Shown piece after piece: positions 31,148 through 43,200 of a DNA stretch of 64,000 nt; position 1 is the stretch's first letter, and every line of letters begins with the position of its first letter. Source of the stretch: Mortierella alpina. Taxonomy: Eukaryota; Mortierellomycota; Mortierellomycetes; Mortierellales; Mortierellaceae. The notes beneath the pieces are model-generated. The model saw only the letters and a program-made list of their open reading frames with translations. It had not been told where the DNA came from and did no database searches. Where the stretch lies: assembly GCA_029449245.1 (NCBI GenBank), contig JANATF010000002.1, positions 1,488,001-1,552,000 of the forward strand, written 5' to 3'. The position numbers and the translations under genes are program-made.

Positions 31148-32613
31148 GTTTAAGGGAGGCGCTATGAAGACGGTATTAGCGTGAGCGTGTGTCGTTACTG
31201 GCGTTGGTAGTGGTGGTTGGTCATAAGAGTCGGGTCGGTGAGGGGGGGGTGCGCGACGGAAGTAAAGAGAGAGGAGTGTGAGAAGGCGGTTGAAACGAGG
31301 GTGTTCCGAACAAAACTGTCGAAAAATCTCCACAGCAACAAAAAAAATCAGACCAATATAGTAAGAAAGCCACGCTGCACAGTTGGAGAGAGTGTGGGTG
31401 TTTGAATCTGGCCTGGGATGAGATGAGTGAATGGCAGATGGAGAACCAAAAAAAAGGCGAGATGCAAACACAGCACCTTGTGTCCTTACACTGGAGGGCG
31501 TGCGTTGCCTTCGCATTACAGTGTGCTTTTTTATCGAGGTAAGGACACGCAGCTGCTCAGATGGTTCCTCCGCCAGTCATCTTTGGCGGATTGCCCATCC
31601 GTTTCTCTTCATGGATAGAGGGCACCCCTGGTAAATGAAGAGCTGGAATTAGGGTTGGAGAGGCGCGTTGTGCCCCAGCGATAGTCATCTATTCTTAGCC
31701 ATTTCGCCACGAGGGAACAAAGTTGCGCGACTCTTTTCATCTCGTCCATTACAGTATGTAGCCCTTAGGGAAACGGGGCAGATCGACGCGTCGTTGCGTT
31801 CAGGCCATCCGTCGACTACGACTGAAAACAACCAAAAGAGTACCGTAGAAGGGCCAGCCTGCGAGAAGCAGATGTTTGAAGAGAGATCGAGTTGAGCCCC
31901 GCATTCCCCCGAGAGATGTGTTGTTTTTCGCAGTAGAATCTCTAGAACGTTGGCCGCTTTCCCGTGTTAGTGTGTTGGGATGCTGTAGGCTGATCTCGGA
32001 GTACAGTTCATGTATATACATAGTCTGCAAGAATAGGGGTAGGGAAGTGCACACCTCCCCGCAACTGAGCGATCCTCTTTCGACCAAGCAAGATGGGGGC
32101 AAAAGCGCGCAATAAAAAAAGAAAAAAAAGAAAAGGACACCATGTTCACGGCCATTGGCCTTGGAATATGCTGCGATGAAAAATAACTGCGTCCAAGCAG
32201 AAGCGCGCGAGCCCCATGGCTGAAGTGTGTGTTTTGCACATGAGCGCCTACGAGGAAATGGAGAAATAGAAGGCTACGCCGTGTCGAGGGCGATGTTCCG
32301 TGAGGCGGCGGGCGTGCCGCCTACACTCTTGCACACGGGCGGGGCGCCGGGACAGGGCAGCACCTGGACTGGCATGACCGCCTTCAAGGCGCTCTTAAGG
32401 GTCTGTGAACAAAACCTTCAGGGCATTCCATTCCCTTGAAAAGCATTCTCTGCACTCTCCTCATCCCCATCCCCGTCGCTCCTCATCCATCGTTGCTCCT
32501 GCACACACACACACACACACACTCTCTCTCTCTCTCTCTTTCTCTTTCTCTTTCTCTCTCTCTCCCCTCACTTCTGCGCTGCCCCTGCTTCTCCACCTCC
32601 CCCTTCTCCACCC
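31020..32613. other. Divergent intergenic region, GH17 and Nramp promoters
   Basis: No gene seen. It holds the T27 tract (31117-31143), a 10-bp inverted repeat GTGTCCTTAC/GTAAGGACAC (about 31477 and 31542), GC-rich sequence at 32280-32390 and the CA/CT microsatellite before the Nramp ATG. Both flanking genes are transcribed outward from it. Confidence 0.6.
32502..32564 (+). repeat. CA then CT microsatellite in the Nramp 5' leader
   Basis: About ten CA units run directly into CT/CTTT units, ending about 50 bp before the ATG at 32614. Pyrimidine-rich leaders are common in fungal promoters; length variation here could affect expression. Confidence 0.85.
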
Positions 32614-35426
32614 ATGAATCTGCCCTCGCCAGACGAGCAGCTGGACCTGCATGGTCCTCGTGCTCAGCTGCCCTTTGAGCAGATCCCTCCCCAGGCCCGT
32701 GCTGGTGTCAAGGCCTCGCACGAGTCCCTGGAGCAGGACAGCAAAGCCCTGATTGCCTCCAACGGCATCATCACCAGCAGTGGCCCGCCCAAGGACCCCG
32801 CCCAGCCCCAGCAGGAAGCCCTGGTCTCGCCTGACAAAAGGAGACCAGGCTGTGCGGCGGATCACCCGAGCTCACCCTCGTCTGACCCCGCCGCGGTGAA
32901 GGTGGACCCCCGCCCACCCTCGAAGGACCACGAGGCGTCCACGTACCAGTCGATGGCCGATATGGACCCGTCTGCAGGCACCAGCGCCGACGCCTCGTCG
33001 ACGTCATTCCTGTCTCGACTTGCCGCGCCCTTCCGACGACTCAAGGGCAATGAGCCTTCGTCGCCCTCTGCTGCTCATCCCCAGCCAACAAGCAACATGC
33101 ATCACCAGCGCCGCCCTCTTAAAGCAACCAGCGACAGCAACCGCGTCGGCGGGTTTGGCACCTTTGAGCGTGGAGTTGCGCTGGACAGCAACGAGCAGCC
33201 CCCCCACAAGCTCTCTCGCTTCCAAAGCTTTGCAGCGACGTTCAAGCGATTCATGGGCTTTGTTGGCCCTGGCTACAGTACGTCTCTTCTTTTCACATCG
33301 AAACCCCTACACTTCCACCCCTGTCGTCTTTTATTTCTGCCCATGGATTGCCAGCCAATGCTTTCATGCCTTCACACTTGTCCGCGTGTACGGTTTTATT
33401 TGCCCTCCCTCGTCCCTGCATATCGTCCTTTGGATTTGTGCGATCGACGTCGCTGCTCGTGTGTTCCTTTGTTTTATTCATTTTTGGCTGGCAACCTTCT
33501 CTGCGCAGACCCTATTGTCGTTAGGGTTCTTTTCCTTCTTAAAGTTCTTGTTGCCTCCTTCTCGCCACTGACATGTGTGCCCAGCCAGCGCTTTGATGTC
33601 TACGGCTCTAGTCATGAGAGTGGTGATGTGATGAATATGACATGAAAAGCCCGAGTACTCATCTGTCTTTTATTCTGCTTCAATTGGAACGCTTGTCCTC
33701 TAGTCGTCAGTGTTGGTTACATGGACCCAGGTAACTGGGCCACTGATCTGGCAGGAGGATCCAAGTTTGGATACATGCTGCTCTTTGTGATCTTGCTCTC
33801 GAACTTGATGGCTGTTGTCCTGCAAGGCCTCGCAGTCAAACTGGGTGTGGTGTCTGGTCTTGGTAAGTGCTCCACTCTTCCAACAGTGAATGCGAGAAAG
33901 TTGTTCCCGAAAGAGGACCAGGCAAGTTCTCCCGCTGTTCTCCCTTGGTTTAACACGGCCAACTTTGTGAATGTCTTGGGCTTGTCTCTTGTTCCGCTTT
34001 AGATTTGGCGCAGGCCTGCAGAAAGTTTACGCCAAAGTACATCAACTGGATCCTGTATGTTCTTGCGGAGCTGGCCATCATCGCCTGCGACCTGGCTGAG
34101 GTCATCGGAAGCGCCATTGCCCTCAACCTGCTCTTCAAGATCCCTCTGCACTGGGGTGTGGTCATCACGGCCGCGGATGTGCTCATCATCCTCCTTGCGT
34201 TCAGAGACGACCAGTCCGTCAAGTCGAGACGTATGTTTGAGGCTCTCGTCATCTTGCTCGTCACATCCGTCGGAGTTTGCTTCACCATGGAGATCGTTTA
34301 CTCTCAGCCCGTGGCCAAGGATGTGTTCAAGGGTTTCCTGCCCAGCCTTGAAATCTTGACCAACAAGGAGGCTCTTTATCTGGCCATCGGTATCATTGGT
34401 GCGACTGTCATGCCCCATAACTTGTACCTGCATTCCAGCATCGTCAAGCTCAGAACCCGAAGGGAGCTCAACGATCTGGCCAGCAGTCAGTCGTCCATGT
34501 CCTCGACCTCGGATTTGATGAACGTCGATCAACGTCAGGCCATGGTGGACGAAGACAAGACCGTGGTCTCGGAGAAACACTCGACCATCCGCAGGACGCT
34601 TCGCTATACGTTCTGGGATTCGACTGTGGCCTTGACCTTTGCGCTCTATGTCAACTCTGCGATCCTGATTGTCTCTGCAGCGACATTCAAGTACAAGAAC
34701 CCAGAGCTGAGCAACACCGAGATTGCCGATTTCTTTGACGCGTTCAAGCTACTGTCTCAATACCTTGGCAGCGCGGCTGGATATGTCTTTGCAGTGGCGT
34801 TGTTGATGGCCGGTCAGTCTTCAACTCTTACCGCGACTCTTGCCGGGCAGATCATCATGGAGGGCTTCTTGGGCCAGTCTTACTTGAAGCCATGGGTTCG
34901 TCGACTGTTCACCCGTGGTCTTGCGATTATTCCTGCATTGGTCATCGTGATCATCAAGGGTCAGAATGGTCTCTCGGAGCTACTACTGGCCAGTCAGGTC
35001 GCGTTGAGTATCCAGTTGCCGTTCGCGGTGATTCCACTAGTCATTTTTACAAGCATGAGCCGCTGCATGAACATTCCTGTGGCCGATAACGAGGACAAGC
35101 CCGGAGAGATGAACTATGGCATCCAGTTCAATGAGGATGTCAAGGAATCGACCCAAGATAATACCCCTCCTGCAGCTGGCGATATCGACACCTCTGCCCC
35201 TGGATCCAATGTCGACACTGCCTCGAACAACCGTGAGGCTGTAGTTGAAAGCCATGCCACAGACGTACAGCTTGCCGCGGAAGCTGGACGCGTGTCGGGA
35301 GCGCCTTCCCAGTTGTACCATGACTTTTCAAACTCGTGGTGGCTCGTTGGCATCTCGTGCATTATCAGTTTGATCCTCCTGGGCTTGAACTTTTATTTGC
35401 TCGTAGGCACAATCCAGGACGCCTAA
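32614..35426 (+). CDS. Nramp-family divalent metal transporter, 748 aa
   Basis: Proton-coupled importer of Mn/Fe and similar ions. Exons 32614-33277, 33704-33862 and 34003-35426. Signature residues: DPGN at 229-232 (helix 1) and MPH at 411-413 (helix 6), the two unwound metal-binding helices. The first 210 residues are a Ser/Pro-rich cytosolic extension, and about 100 hydrophilic residues interrupt the end of the protein before the last helix, making it longer than yeast Smf proteins. These tails may serve trafficking control. AATAAA follows at about 35592. Confidence 0.92.
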
Positions 35427-36201
35427 GTGGCAAGGATCTTTTTGTGATAGAACTCATTGGGAAGAGCAACCCTCGCTTTTGCGTCAAGATGGGTACCCAT
35501 TTCGTGATTGTGCCGCAGGAGCTCCAACCCTTGTGCGTTTTCTGTCGATCGTTTTGTTTTATTTGCCTCTTACATTTGAGCTAGAATCTGAATAAAACTA
35601 TACACAAAGCGATGCTTGTCGCCAAAGGAAACTTTTACATCATCATTCTGCAATCAATGCCGTACTCACCACAAGACTTTTGAAAGAGGCTAAGAACCTT
35701 CATAGCAGCTACTGCGTGCCCTTGATCTTGTATGCCATCCCTGGTGTGTTACCTCATCGTCTCCTGAAGTCTCTGTCTGCCCTTGTAGTCCGCATTCCCT
35801 TTTCCCTAGTTTGCCTTGGATCCTTGCCCTGATTCTCGGCATTCCCTTCACTATCTTCACTCCTCCATACCAAGGGACAAAACCACCCATTCTTCTCGTA
35901 TAAATAACACCGCACCGAGTCAGTGCACGCATCCGATCCCTACCACAGACTTGATACCATTCACAACCCGCTCAAGAACACCAAGACCACCCAAGTCTTC
36001 TACGGAAACCCCGCAAGAAACCCAGCAGGCTTCACGCAACGCAATTGCGCCAGACCCTTGTAAGATGACAACGTACCTGGATTCGCTGTGAGATCCATAA
36101 GAGTAAAAAGTTTTTCTCGAGATTGACTTACTTTTTCTTCAACTGTCTTCTATGGGAGCAGCCCACAAATCCGCGTTATACCCCTGTTACCACAACATAC
36201 C
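35427..36201. other. Intergenic; 3'UTR of Nramp and promoter of the next gene
   Basis: AATAAA near 35592 for Nramp. A TATAAATA box at about 35899 precedes the secreted-protein gene at 36202; a leader intron is possible from a GTAAG near 36060. Confidence 0.5.
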
Positions 36202-36755
36202 ATGAAAATTGCCTTGATCTCCGTGTTTGTTGCTATGGCCACTGCCGTAGTTGCTCACCCAGTTCACATCAACCCTGCGAACGCCAATATCAAGCATGCT
36301 CTCTTACGCAGAGTAACCCCGGGTGGATTCATCTCGGCCTTGCAGACTCAACCGAATACCCTTGCGAAGCGTGATGAAATTGAGGATGCCCCCTCCTTAA
36401 GCGTCGTTATCTGTAAACTTCTCAAGAGGAAGGAGCTTCAAGAGTTTGTACTTGACGCGAAAAAACAGTGGAAAAAGATTGAAGAAGCGCAAAAAGATAA
36501 GGAGGGACTCAAGGCCTCAAAGACATAATTGATGTCTTTGTCAAGAACGCTGGCGACACCCTCAAACAAGCTGGAGAGGAAACCATCAAGGAGGTGAAAA
36601 ATGAGCTGAACAAAGAAGGGGATAAACTTGGAGACCAAGTTGAGGCATTGCTCAAAAAGACAAGCGAGGACATCGAGGGGGCACTGACTATGTTTGTGTT
36701 GGAAGTCGCGGCATGTTTGCCAGAGGATTCTGAACCTGCACCAGCAACGGCATGA
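36202..36755 (+). pseudogene. Secreted helical protein gene with a frameshift
   Basis: Starts with a signal peptide (MKIALISVFVAMATAVVA) and a KR dibasic site, then a hydrophilic helical region. The first frame stops at 36526-36528. From about 36513 a second frame reads on in the same amphipathic style (DIIDVFVKNAGDTLKQ, EVKNELNKEGDKLG) to a TGA at 36753-36755. At the switch is an imperfect 8-bp tandem duplication (GGACTCAA/GGCCTCAA, about 36505-36520) that would cause exactly this shift. No domain recognised. Confidence 0.6.
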
Positions 36756-37667
36756 TAGGGCGTAATCCATTAGGACTGGGCAGCAAGACTTGGATAAAGC
36801 CCTCTTTCTTTACCGCACAGCCGTCATCAACGAGAATAAATCCGAAATGCGTTCATTGTTGGGCTTTATGCACGGTAGTCTGGCCCCCTTTGGGGGTCAT
36901 CTTGCTTGAACGGTTCCTCTGATGCCGTGAGGTGTGTTTCTTCTCTGCTACACCACATCTAACCTTTGAACTGTAGCTACCACATAACTCACACCTCATT
37001 TTTCTTGCTGACCCACTCGAAAGGGGGCGAGCATGATTTGCCGTCGTTCGACATCAGATTCTTCCTCCTTACTTTCATGCCATCCTCTGCTAGCATTATG
37101 CCCCTTGACGCCCGTCCTGTCCTTCTCTTTTTTTAACCCTTCACAGTCATCCTCAGGCATTTAAGACATCCCGACTCATCTCGACGTTCAACTCACAACT
37201 GTAGCACAGAAAATAAATGTACGCAGGGACACTGTTATCCACTTTCGATCTCCTCTTTGCCAGAAGAAAGGGGTGTTGTTGCATGATGCTCCGTTGTTCG
37301 GCATCTTCTCAGCCCCAAGATCCTTGCCGATCAATTTTTGCTCGCATATTCATGGTAGCCGCTTGTATCCGCTTTTCGACCCCCAGCTTTATAAAGAAAG
37401 GATTTCGTGTAATTCTTTGTTGCAGCATCCTACTCACTCTGCATGGGTCTGCTCACATAGGTCTTGCTATTTTTGATCCATGCATGATGTCCCTGATTTC
37501 GCACTCTTATTCGCTCCCTTTCCAAGCTGGGCACCCTTGAACGCTTCTCTTCCATTGACGTCCTCGGGTATTTAAGGACATCGGAACGCTTTTCCAGACA
37601 TCAGCCTCGCAGTATTCATTATACATCTCACCGCCACGCTCCAACTCTCAACCTTCACAGAAAAAAG
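36756..37667. other. Intergenic with two promoter-like segments
   Basis: Two similar stretches end in a TATTTAA/CATTTAA box followed by a C-rich leader: about 37140-37205 and about 37545-37660. The second serves the CVNH gene. The first has no gene behind it, so it may be a leftover of a duplicated promoter. Confidence 0.4.
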
Positions 37668-38231
37668 ATGCACACCTCTACCCTCGCTACGATTGCTCTC
37701 CTTGGGTCTGCCGTCTAGGTATTAGCTCTCCCCGCCTGCAATTGTGACTGTCCCGTCGATCGTTCCATCCTCAAGTCATGTAAAGACTTGACTTTCTCCT
37801 ATAAAGGTGGAAGGACGCCGTTCTGGTTGAAGGCCATCTGTCAAGACATCAACGAGGCATGGAATCCAACTTCCCTCGACCTCAACCAAGTGCTTGGAAA
37901 CTATGACGCCCAATTCGTCTGGGGCGGAAAGGACTTCTCATCAAAGGACAAGAACGCTCCATTTGATGATAAATTTTATCATAAAGATCCCGATTCGGAT
38001 CCAGACTTGCCACCTAAAGCGATCGAGTTCACAGATGAGCAAATGGCCCTCGCAGGTTGGGACGCTGAGGATTTCAAGCTTGACGGAAAGACAGGTGTCC
38101 TTTCAACCACACTGTGGAGGAGAATGTCAGCATTCGAGAGGGAGGTTAATTTGACCGATAGGATCGAAAATGATTGTGGGCAACTCAGATTTGTCCAAGC
38201 TGCTGATGCGCCGATCGCGGCCCACATTTAG
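37668..38231 (+). pseudogene. Secreted cyanovirin-N-like (CVNH) lectin with a stop in the signal peptide
   Basis: ATG at 37668 begins a signal-peptide-like stretch (MHTSTLATIALLGSAV) that meets TAG at 37716-37718; the frame then continues open for 170 codons. The body shows both CVNH half-repeats: SCKDLTF, SLDLNQVLGNYDAQFVWGG, then EVNLTDRIENDCGQLRF. CVNH proteins bind mannose-type glycans. The stop may be a true null allele or a sequence error. The next in-frame ATG (37788) would lack the first repeat's start and the signal. Confidence 0.75.
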
Positions 38232-38497
38232 AAAGAATGAAAGCATGCCAGCGGAATAAACTGGAGGTTGGAGGTTGACGGCTTTGAACGGACAGACCGA
38301 GCCAAAACATGTAAACCTTTCTGCAAGTCGACGGTAGCAGCAGTGACATTTTTTTAGGATTTAGGTATCGATCGACTGAGGTCGAGGATTTGCCATGGCC
38401 CCCCTCGAGGTGGTGGCAGCAAGATCGCGCTCTGCTTTGTTCCAACCAGCTACGGCATCAAATTGCTGAAGGTCCTAAAGTCTAGAGAATAAATCCG

Positions 38498-38830
38498 CTA
38501 CTTCCTTTTTTCGCTTGATGTCAAGATACCCCTCTTCATTCGTTCATGTATATATTGATACATCTTCCTCATTTTCACTTTAAGAGCCATGGTGGAAAAA
38601 AGCAAACGATGAAGCATATGTGTACAGGTTTCGAAGATAAGAGGAGAGAGTGAGAGGCCGAACGGTAGGACGCGAAACTGATATTCTGTGCCGTTCCACT
38701 GGAACTGGAGGAAACGACAAGACGATGGGTTTATGAGAACATGAAGGAATGCATCCTGAAGGTCGATGCTCATCATCCAGTCGCCTTTTTTGACCATGCG
38801 ACATACCTGAGCAGAGGAAGAGGCTGGAAA
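38498..38830 (-). pseudogene. DIRS-type reverse transcriptase fragment
   Basis: About 80 residues carry the DIRS/Ngaro RT pattern: KKGDWMMSIDLQDAFLHV, then YQFRVLPFGLSLSP. Upstream sequence (38830-39000) retains scraps in broken frames (VEKHNLPFSFKYNRHP). No YADD box, RNase H or tyrosine recombinase is present. Confidence 0.75.
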
Positions 38831-39021
38831 AGATACTGTTTATTACACAAGATCGAGGGATACCTATACTAGTACGCAAGAAGGTTACAGTAGGCAGTAG
38901 CGCAGAGTTTAAGGATGGCGGTTGTATTTGAACGAGAAAGGAAGATTGTGTTTTTCGACAACATCTTGACCACGTTGAAGTAGACAAAAGTGATTTAAAA
39001 AAAAGGGTTGCTGATGCTCAC

Positions 39022-39108
39022 TTACGTGCATGCCTACTGTTCTGCATTCTTTCAATGAGAACGTGTTGTCCAGTGTGAGAGCATTCAGACTAGTAGGCAT
39101 GCACGTAA
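39022..39108. repeat. Perfect 17-bp inverted repeat
   Basis: TTACGTGCATGCCTACT (39022-39038) pairs with its exact complement at 39092-39108 over a 53-base loop, next to the DIRS fragment. It may be an end of that element or an independent foldback. The core GTGCATGC is itself nearly palindromic. To 39453 I see no gene. Confidence 0.55.
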
Positions 39109-39453
39109 TGGAGCAGTTAGAGAGGGAAAGAATGAACAGGCGTGCCTGAATTTTTAATGTTGACGTGAGTTAAGGGCCAGTGTAAGGCAAACGCGCGCTC
39201 TGGCGTAAGGTGTCCCAGAGGCCTGAGCGCAACATTGCTGTCAATGATGTGCAGTGCAGGAGGGGGGAAACCGTAGCGAGGCAACTGGAGGGTATGAAAA
39301 CTGGTCGTCCATAACGGAGGGAGTGAGGAGTGAGCTGGAACAGAAAGGGTCCTGTAGAGTCATCCAGCTTGGCTCTCTCACCAAAAAACGACTCAGTTGC
39401 GGGCTGTTTTATTTCACAAACACTGGGGCAATTGAACCCATCAGACGGTAACT

Positions 39454-39909
39454 TTACTCATCCGTCCTTTCAACGCCATGTTCAAAAACGGTAGCGAAGG
39501 CTTCATCACCTTTGAACTCCAGAAACACATATGTACTCTCGACGTTGCACGACTGGCCAAAGTAGACCTGGTAATGAGAGAATCTCCTAAGAATCGTCTT
39601 CTCGAATGCCTCGGCATCGGCCTCGAACCGCTTTAATTGTTCTTTCGTCAGACCCAGGTTGGACTTCAGCAGATTGAAGTACTCCTGGAAATAGTGCGCA
39701 ATGTCCTTTTTGTTGAACCCAACCTCCACGAGGTTACAGTCACCGACAATGTTCAGTCCAGTCCAGACGATCTCTCGGTTAGCCGTTGAAGTCGAGTAGA
39801 CCGTTTTGTGGGCACATTTGATCTTGTATGAGCCGGCGTTGACCTTTTCAGGTTTGTGGTCGTCGGTGAAGAGGATATCACCTGTGAGAACGTCTCTGTA
39901 GAAAACCAT
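39454..39909 (-). CDS. TCTP-like (translationally controlled tumour protein) homologue, 151 aa
   Basis: The start is the ATG at 39909, giving MVFYRDVLTGDILFTDDH, the family's first strand pair; upstream codons in the frame lack an ATG. The helical hairpin is present (NKKDIAHYFQEYFNLLKSNL ... LGLTKEQLKRFEADAEAF), then QVYFGQSCNVESTYVFLEF, matching the usual QFFxGESM...GxxxxLxY end. It is shorter than the typical 170 residues and clearly diverged, so it may be an accessory paralogue. TCTPs bind ribosomes, tubulin and small GTPases. Confidence 0.7.
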   Translation of the reverse strand: MVFYRDVLTGDILFTDDHKPEKVNAGSYKIKCAHKTVYSTSTANREIVWTGLNIVGDCNLVEVGFNKKDIAHYFQEYFNLLKSNLGLTKEQLKRFEADAEAFEKTILRRFSHYQVYFGQSCNVESTYVFLEFKGDEAFATVFEHGVERTDE

Positions 39910-40228
39910 GAATTCGGAGGAGGATGAGAAGGATAAAACAGACACAAGAGTCAGGGAAGATTGGGTTTTAATACCTCGTATGTCCTTGGCAATAAATGGA
40001 ATGAGCCCGGGGGTTCAGTGCGGTCTTGGCTTTGGTCTCGGCTTTGGCCCAAAACACACTCGCTTAACAATACCACTTTGAGTCCCATTCTTTCAAAAAG
40101 TACATGTACTCTGGATGCGACCAAGAAAGTATCAGTGTACAAGGAAACATGCCGTGCAGGAATATATGTATGACCACAGCAAACACTTTATATGCATTCA
40201 AGGCACATGGGAGCTACAGTAGAGCCAT

Positions 40229-43200
40229 CTACGCGTCGTACTGCCGCCGCACGTTAGTCATCTCTTCAATCATTCTCTCATACTCGGCCAACTTTTGCGA
40301 GTTGGTCGCTCCATCCGCTGACCGACCGCTGCCCGTCTTGCTAGCAGACGTTGGCGACATTGCGGTGGGCGTGGCATTTGAGGACGACGGTGGTGTGGTC
40401 AGAATATGCGATCGAGGAGACGCTGAAGTAGGTGGAGACGATGGCATGTGGTGCAGTCCCGCCCCTGCGGTCAACCCGCTCAGACTGACAACGCTGTTTC
40501 GGACCGACTCTGGTGCATGAAAATTATCCAGCAGCAGGGAGATCTTGTTCTCTGAAGCCCTCAATTGCTCCTCCAGCTCTTGATTCAATTGCTGCAACGA
40601 TCGGATCGTGCGCTGGCCGCCTTCGACCGCTGCCTCGAGCTCCTCCTGTCTCCGGGAGGACGACGCAGACATGGATCGAGTCTCACCTGATGGCCGCCTC
40701 TTGAGTGCATCCAGCGCATCCTCCAGTTCCTGTCCTGTCACCCGGTTCAACTCGTGAGCGTGCTCTAATTCATCCTGGCTTGTTTCGAGTCGCTTTCGTG
40801 TGTCCGCCAAGGACTGCTCGAGCTGTTCAAGTCTGGCCTGGAATTGATCCGTGTGGTCGACGCCCCGCTTCTTTTGCTCGTGGTGCTTGGCTTTGAGCGA
40901 TCTCAAGTCCGTCTGCGCGGACTCGGCACGGGATTCAGAATCTCGCAGCTGAGCAGAGAGCATGTCCATCGTCTGTTCCAGCTCGATCGAACGCTCATGA
41001 GACTCGTGCAATTGGCGGTGCAGATCTGCAACCTCCTCCTCCAACTCTGCCGCCAATTCACTTCCCCCATGTCGGCCGTGAGCAGAGGTCGAGCACTGAG
41101 CATGGATGTCTTCAAGTTCTTTCAAGCTGTTCTTGGACTGTTGGGCTTCGTCACGCAGCTTCTGAAGCATGGATTCGGTTCCTTGGACATAGTGGACAGC
41201 GGTCTGGTAGTCGGCTTCCAATTGTTGGATGCGCTCTTCCTGATGGTTCTTTGACAGCTGCAGCTCCCCGAGTCGACTTTCGGCCTCGATGGCGCGGTTT
41301 TCAGCCTCCTGGATCTTCATCTTCAATGGGGAGACGGTTCCTGGGGGCACTCTACCTTCAGCACTTTGGTTCAATGCCTCGAAAATCAAATCGTCCGCCA
41401 TAAGTCCATTCTCCTTCATGACTCCAAGGAGCAAACCAAGTTGGACCTCATTGTTTTCCTGCTCCCTGACCATCTCCTCGATTGTCTCCTCTTTGCGGAC
41501 CAACTGTGATTGCAGTTCCGAGGCCTTCTCGCGGGCCTCCTTCAGCTGACGTTGCGCGGTTGCAGCCTCGGTACGTGCAGACATGGACGACTGCTCTAAT
41601 TGCGAAATGCGGATCATCGTGTCGCCCAGATCCTTGTTGGCTTGTGTCGTTGCCTCTTGAGAATCTGTCAGCACCTGTCGAAGAGTCGCAAGTTCGTGTT
41701 CCAGCTCGGCGACACGAGACGCCGAAGTAATGGCCATGATGGAGTCGTGCTTGCGCTCCTTAGAAGTCGAATCAGCATACGACGCGTTCATGTCCTCCTC
41801 CAGCAGTGCTCGCATAGACTCGCTGTCCTTTTTGGCCCTTTGCCACAGCAACTCTGTTTCACTAGCCTTGGTTCTCCAATGCTCCGCCTCGTGCTGGGAT
41901 CGGTCCGACTGCGCCCGCACATTGGCGAGCTCAAGCTGGGTCTGATCCATTTCCTGTCGGGATTGCGTCCAGAGTCGATCTGCGTGTTCTGCTCGCTCAT
42001 TCGCGACAGTGTACGCCATCTTCACCTTTTCAAGAGACTTTTTCTGCTGGTCAACGGTCGTCTTGAGGTTCGAAATCTGTGAGAACAGGGCCGCCGACTG
42101 TTGCTGGTAGCTTGAGAGGCCAGCTTCACTGCTTGCGCTCTTGGCAACGGTCTCTCTCAGGCTCGCCTCGGCTACAGAGGCCCGCTCATGCAGCGTTGTG
42201 AGCTCGTTCAGGGCTCGGGTGTGAGCCATCTGAGCCTCCTCTGCCCTAGAGGAGGCATCCCTTTCGCGCTCCTCGGTCGATTCCCTCGAAAGCCTTTCGT
42301 GCTCCAGGATGGTCTCGTACTGCACGAACTGGGCCTCGTACCTGTCCAGCTGGGTCAACGCGCTCGTCAGTCTCTTCTCTAGGTCTGCAGCCCTTTCAGA
42401 CTCTGTCGAAATCAGTGCCGAGACCTCTCCAGACTGGAGGGCGTTCACCTTGGCCTTTAAATACGCAGCCTCCTGAAGTGCCGACGTCCGAATTCGCTCT
42501 GCTTCCCGGACTTTGTTGGATGCGATCTGTGCCTGAGTCGCAATCGAGGTCTTGGACCGTTCCAGCTCAGCCTTGACATTCAAAAGCGCCTGCATGATCC
42601 TGTACTTTTCACTGTCGACCTCACATACCTCCAATTCGTCCTCCAAGGCCATAATGGCCATGCTGAGTGGCCGTTCACCCATCTTCTTGCGTGCCATGGA
42701 GACCTCCGCCAGGAGCCACTGCTCACGCTGTCGAAGGTCCTTGAGTTCACTCTCCTTCATAGGCACAGGTGTCGAGGAGTTGGACCCTTGCGGTTGTTGC
42801 TGACCCTTGGTCTGTTCCTGAGACTGTTGCTGTTGGCGATAGCTGTCTTGTCTCTGAAGATTATCATCCGGGTTCGTGATCCGTAGAGGGGATCGTTGCG
42901 AAGGGTCCGTCGACACACGAACGTTGGGCTGCATGTGGGTGATGGAGGTGTAGGATCCGTTTCGGTTCAAACTCTCAGTGGTCGTGCTCGTCGACCCATG
43001 GCGATTCAGCTCGAGGTGCGAAAACTGTTGGTGCAAAGGTGTATGGGTTCGGCTCTGATGGTTGTCATGACTGGGGGATGATCGCACCAGATCCATATCA
43101 TCGCTCAAGCCCTGAGCCGATGAGGCATGTCGCAGAACCGGTCCTCGGGCTTGCCTCTGATCAAAGGATTCACTGTCGGCCGTTGCAGGACGGCGCACTT

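Noticed and set aside
33020-33571. 183-codon frame overlapping Nramp exon 1 and intron 1
   Set aside because: It is a second frame of the exon continuing into the intron; the Nramp splice sites and frame are clear.
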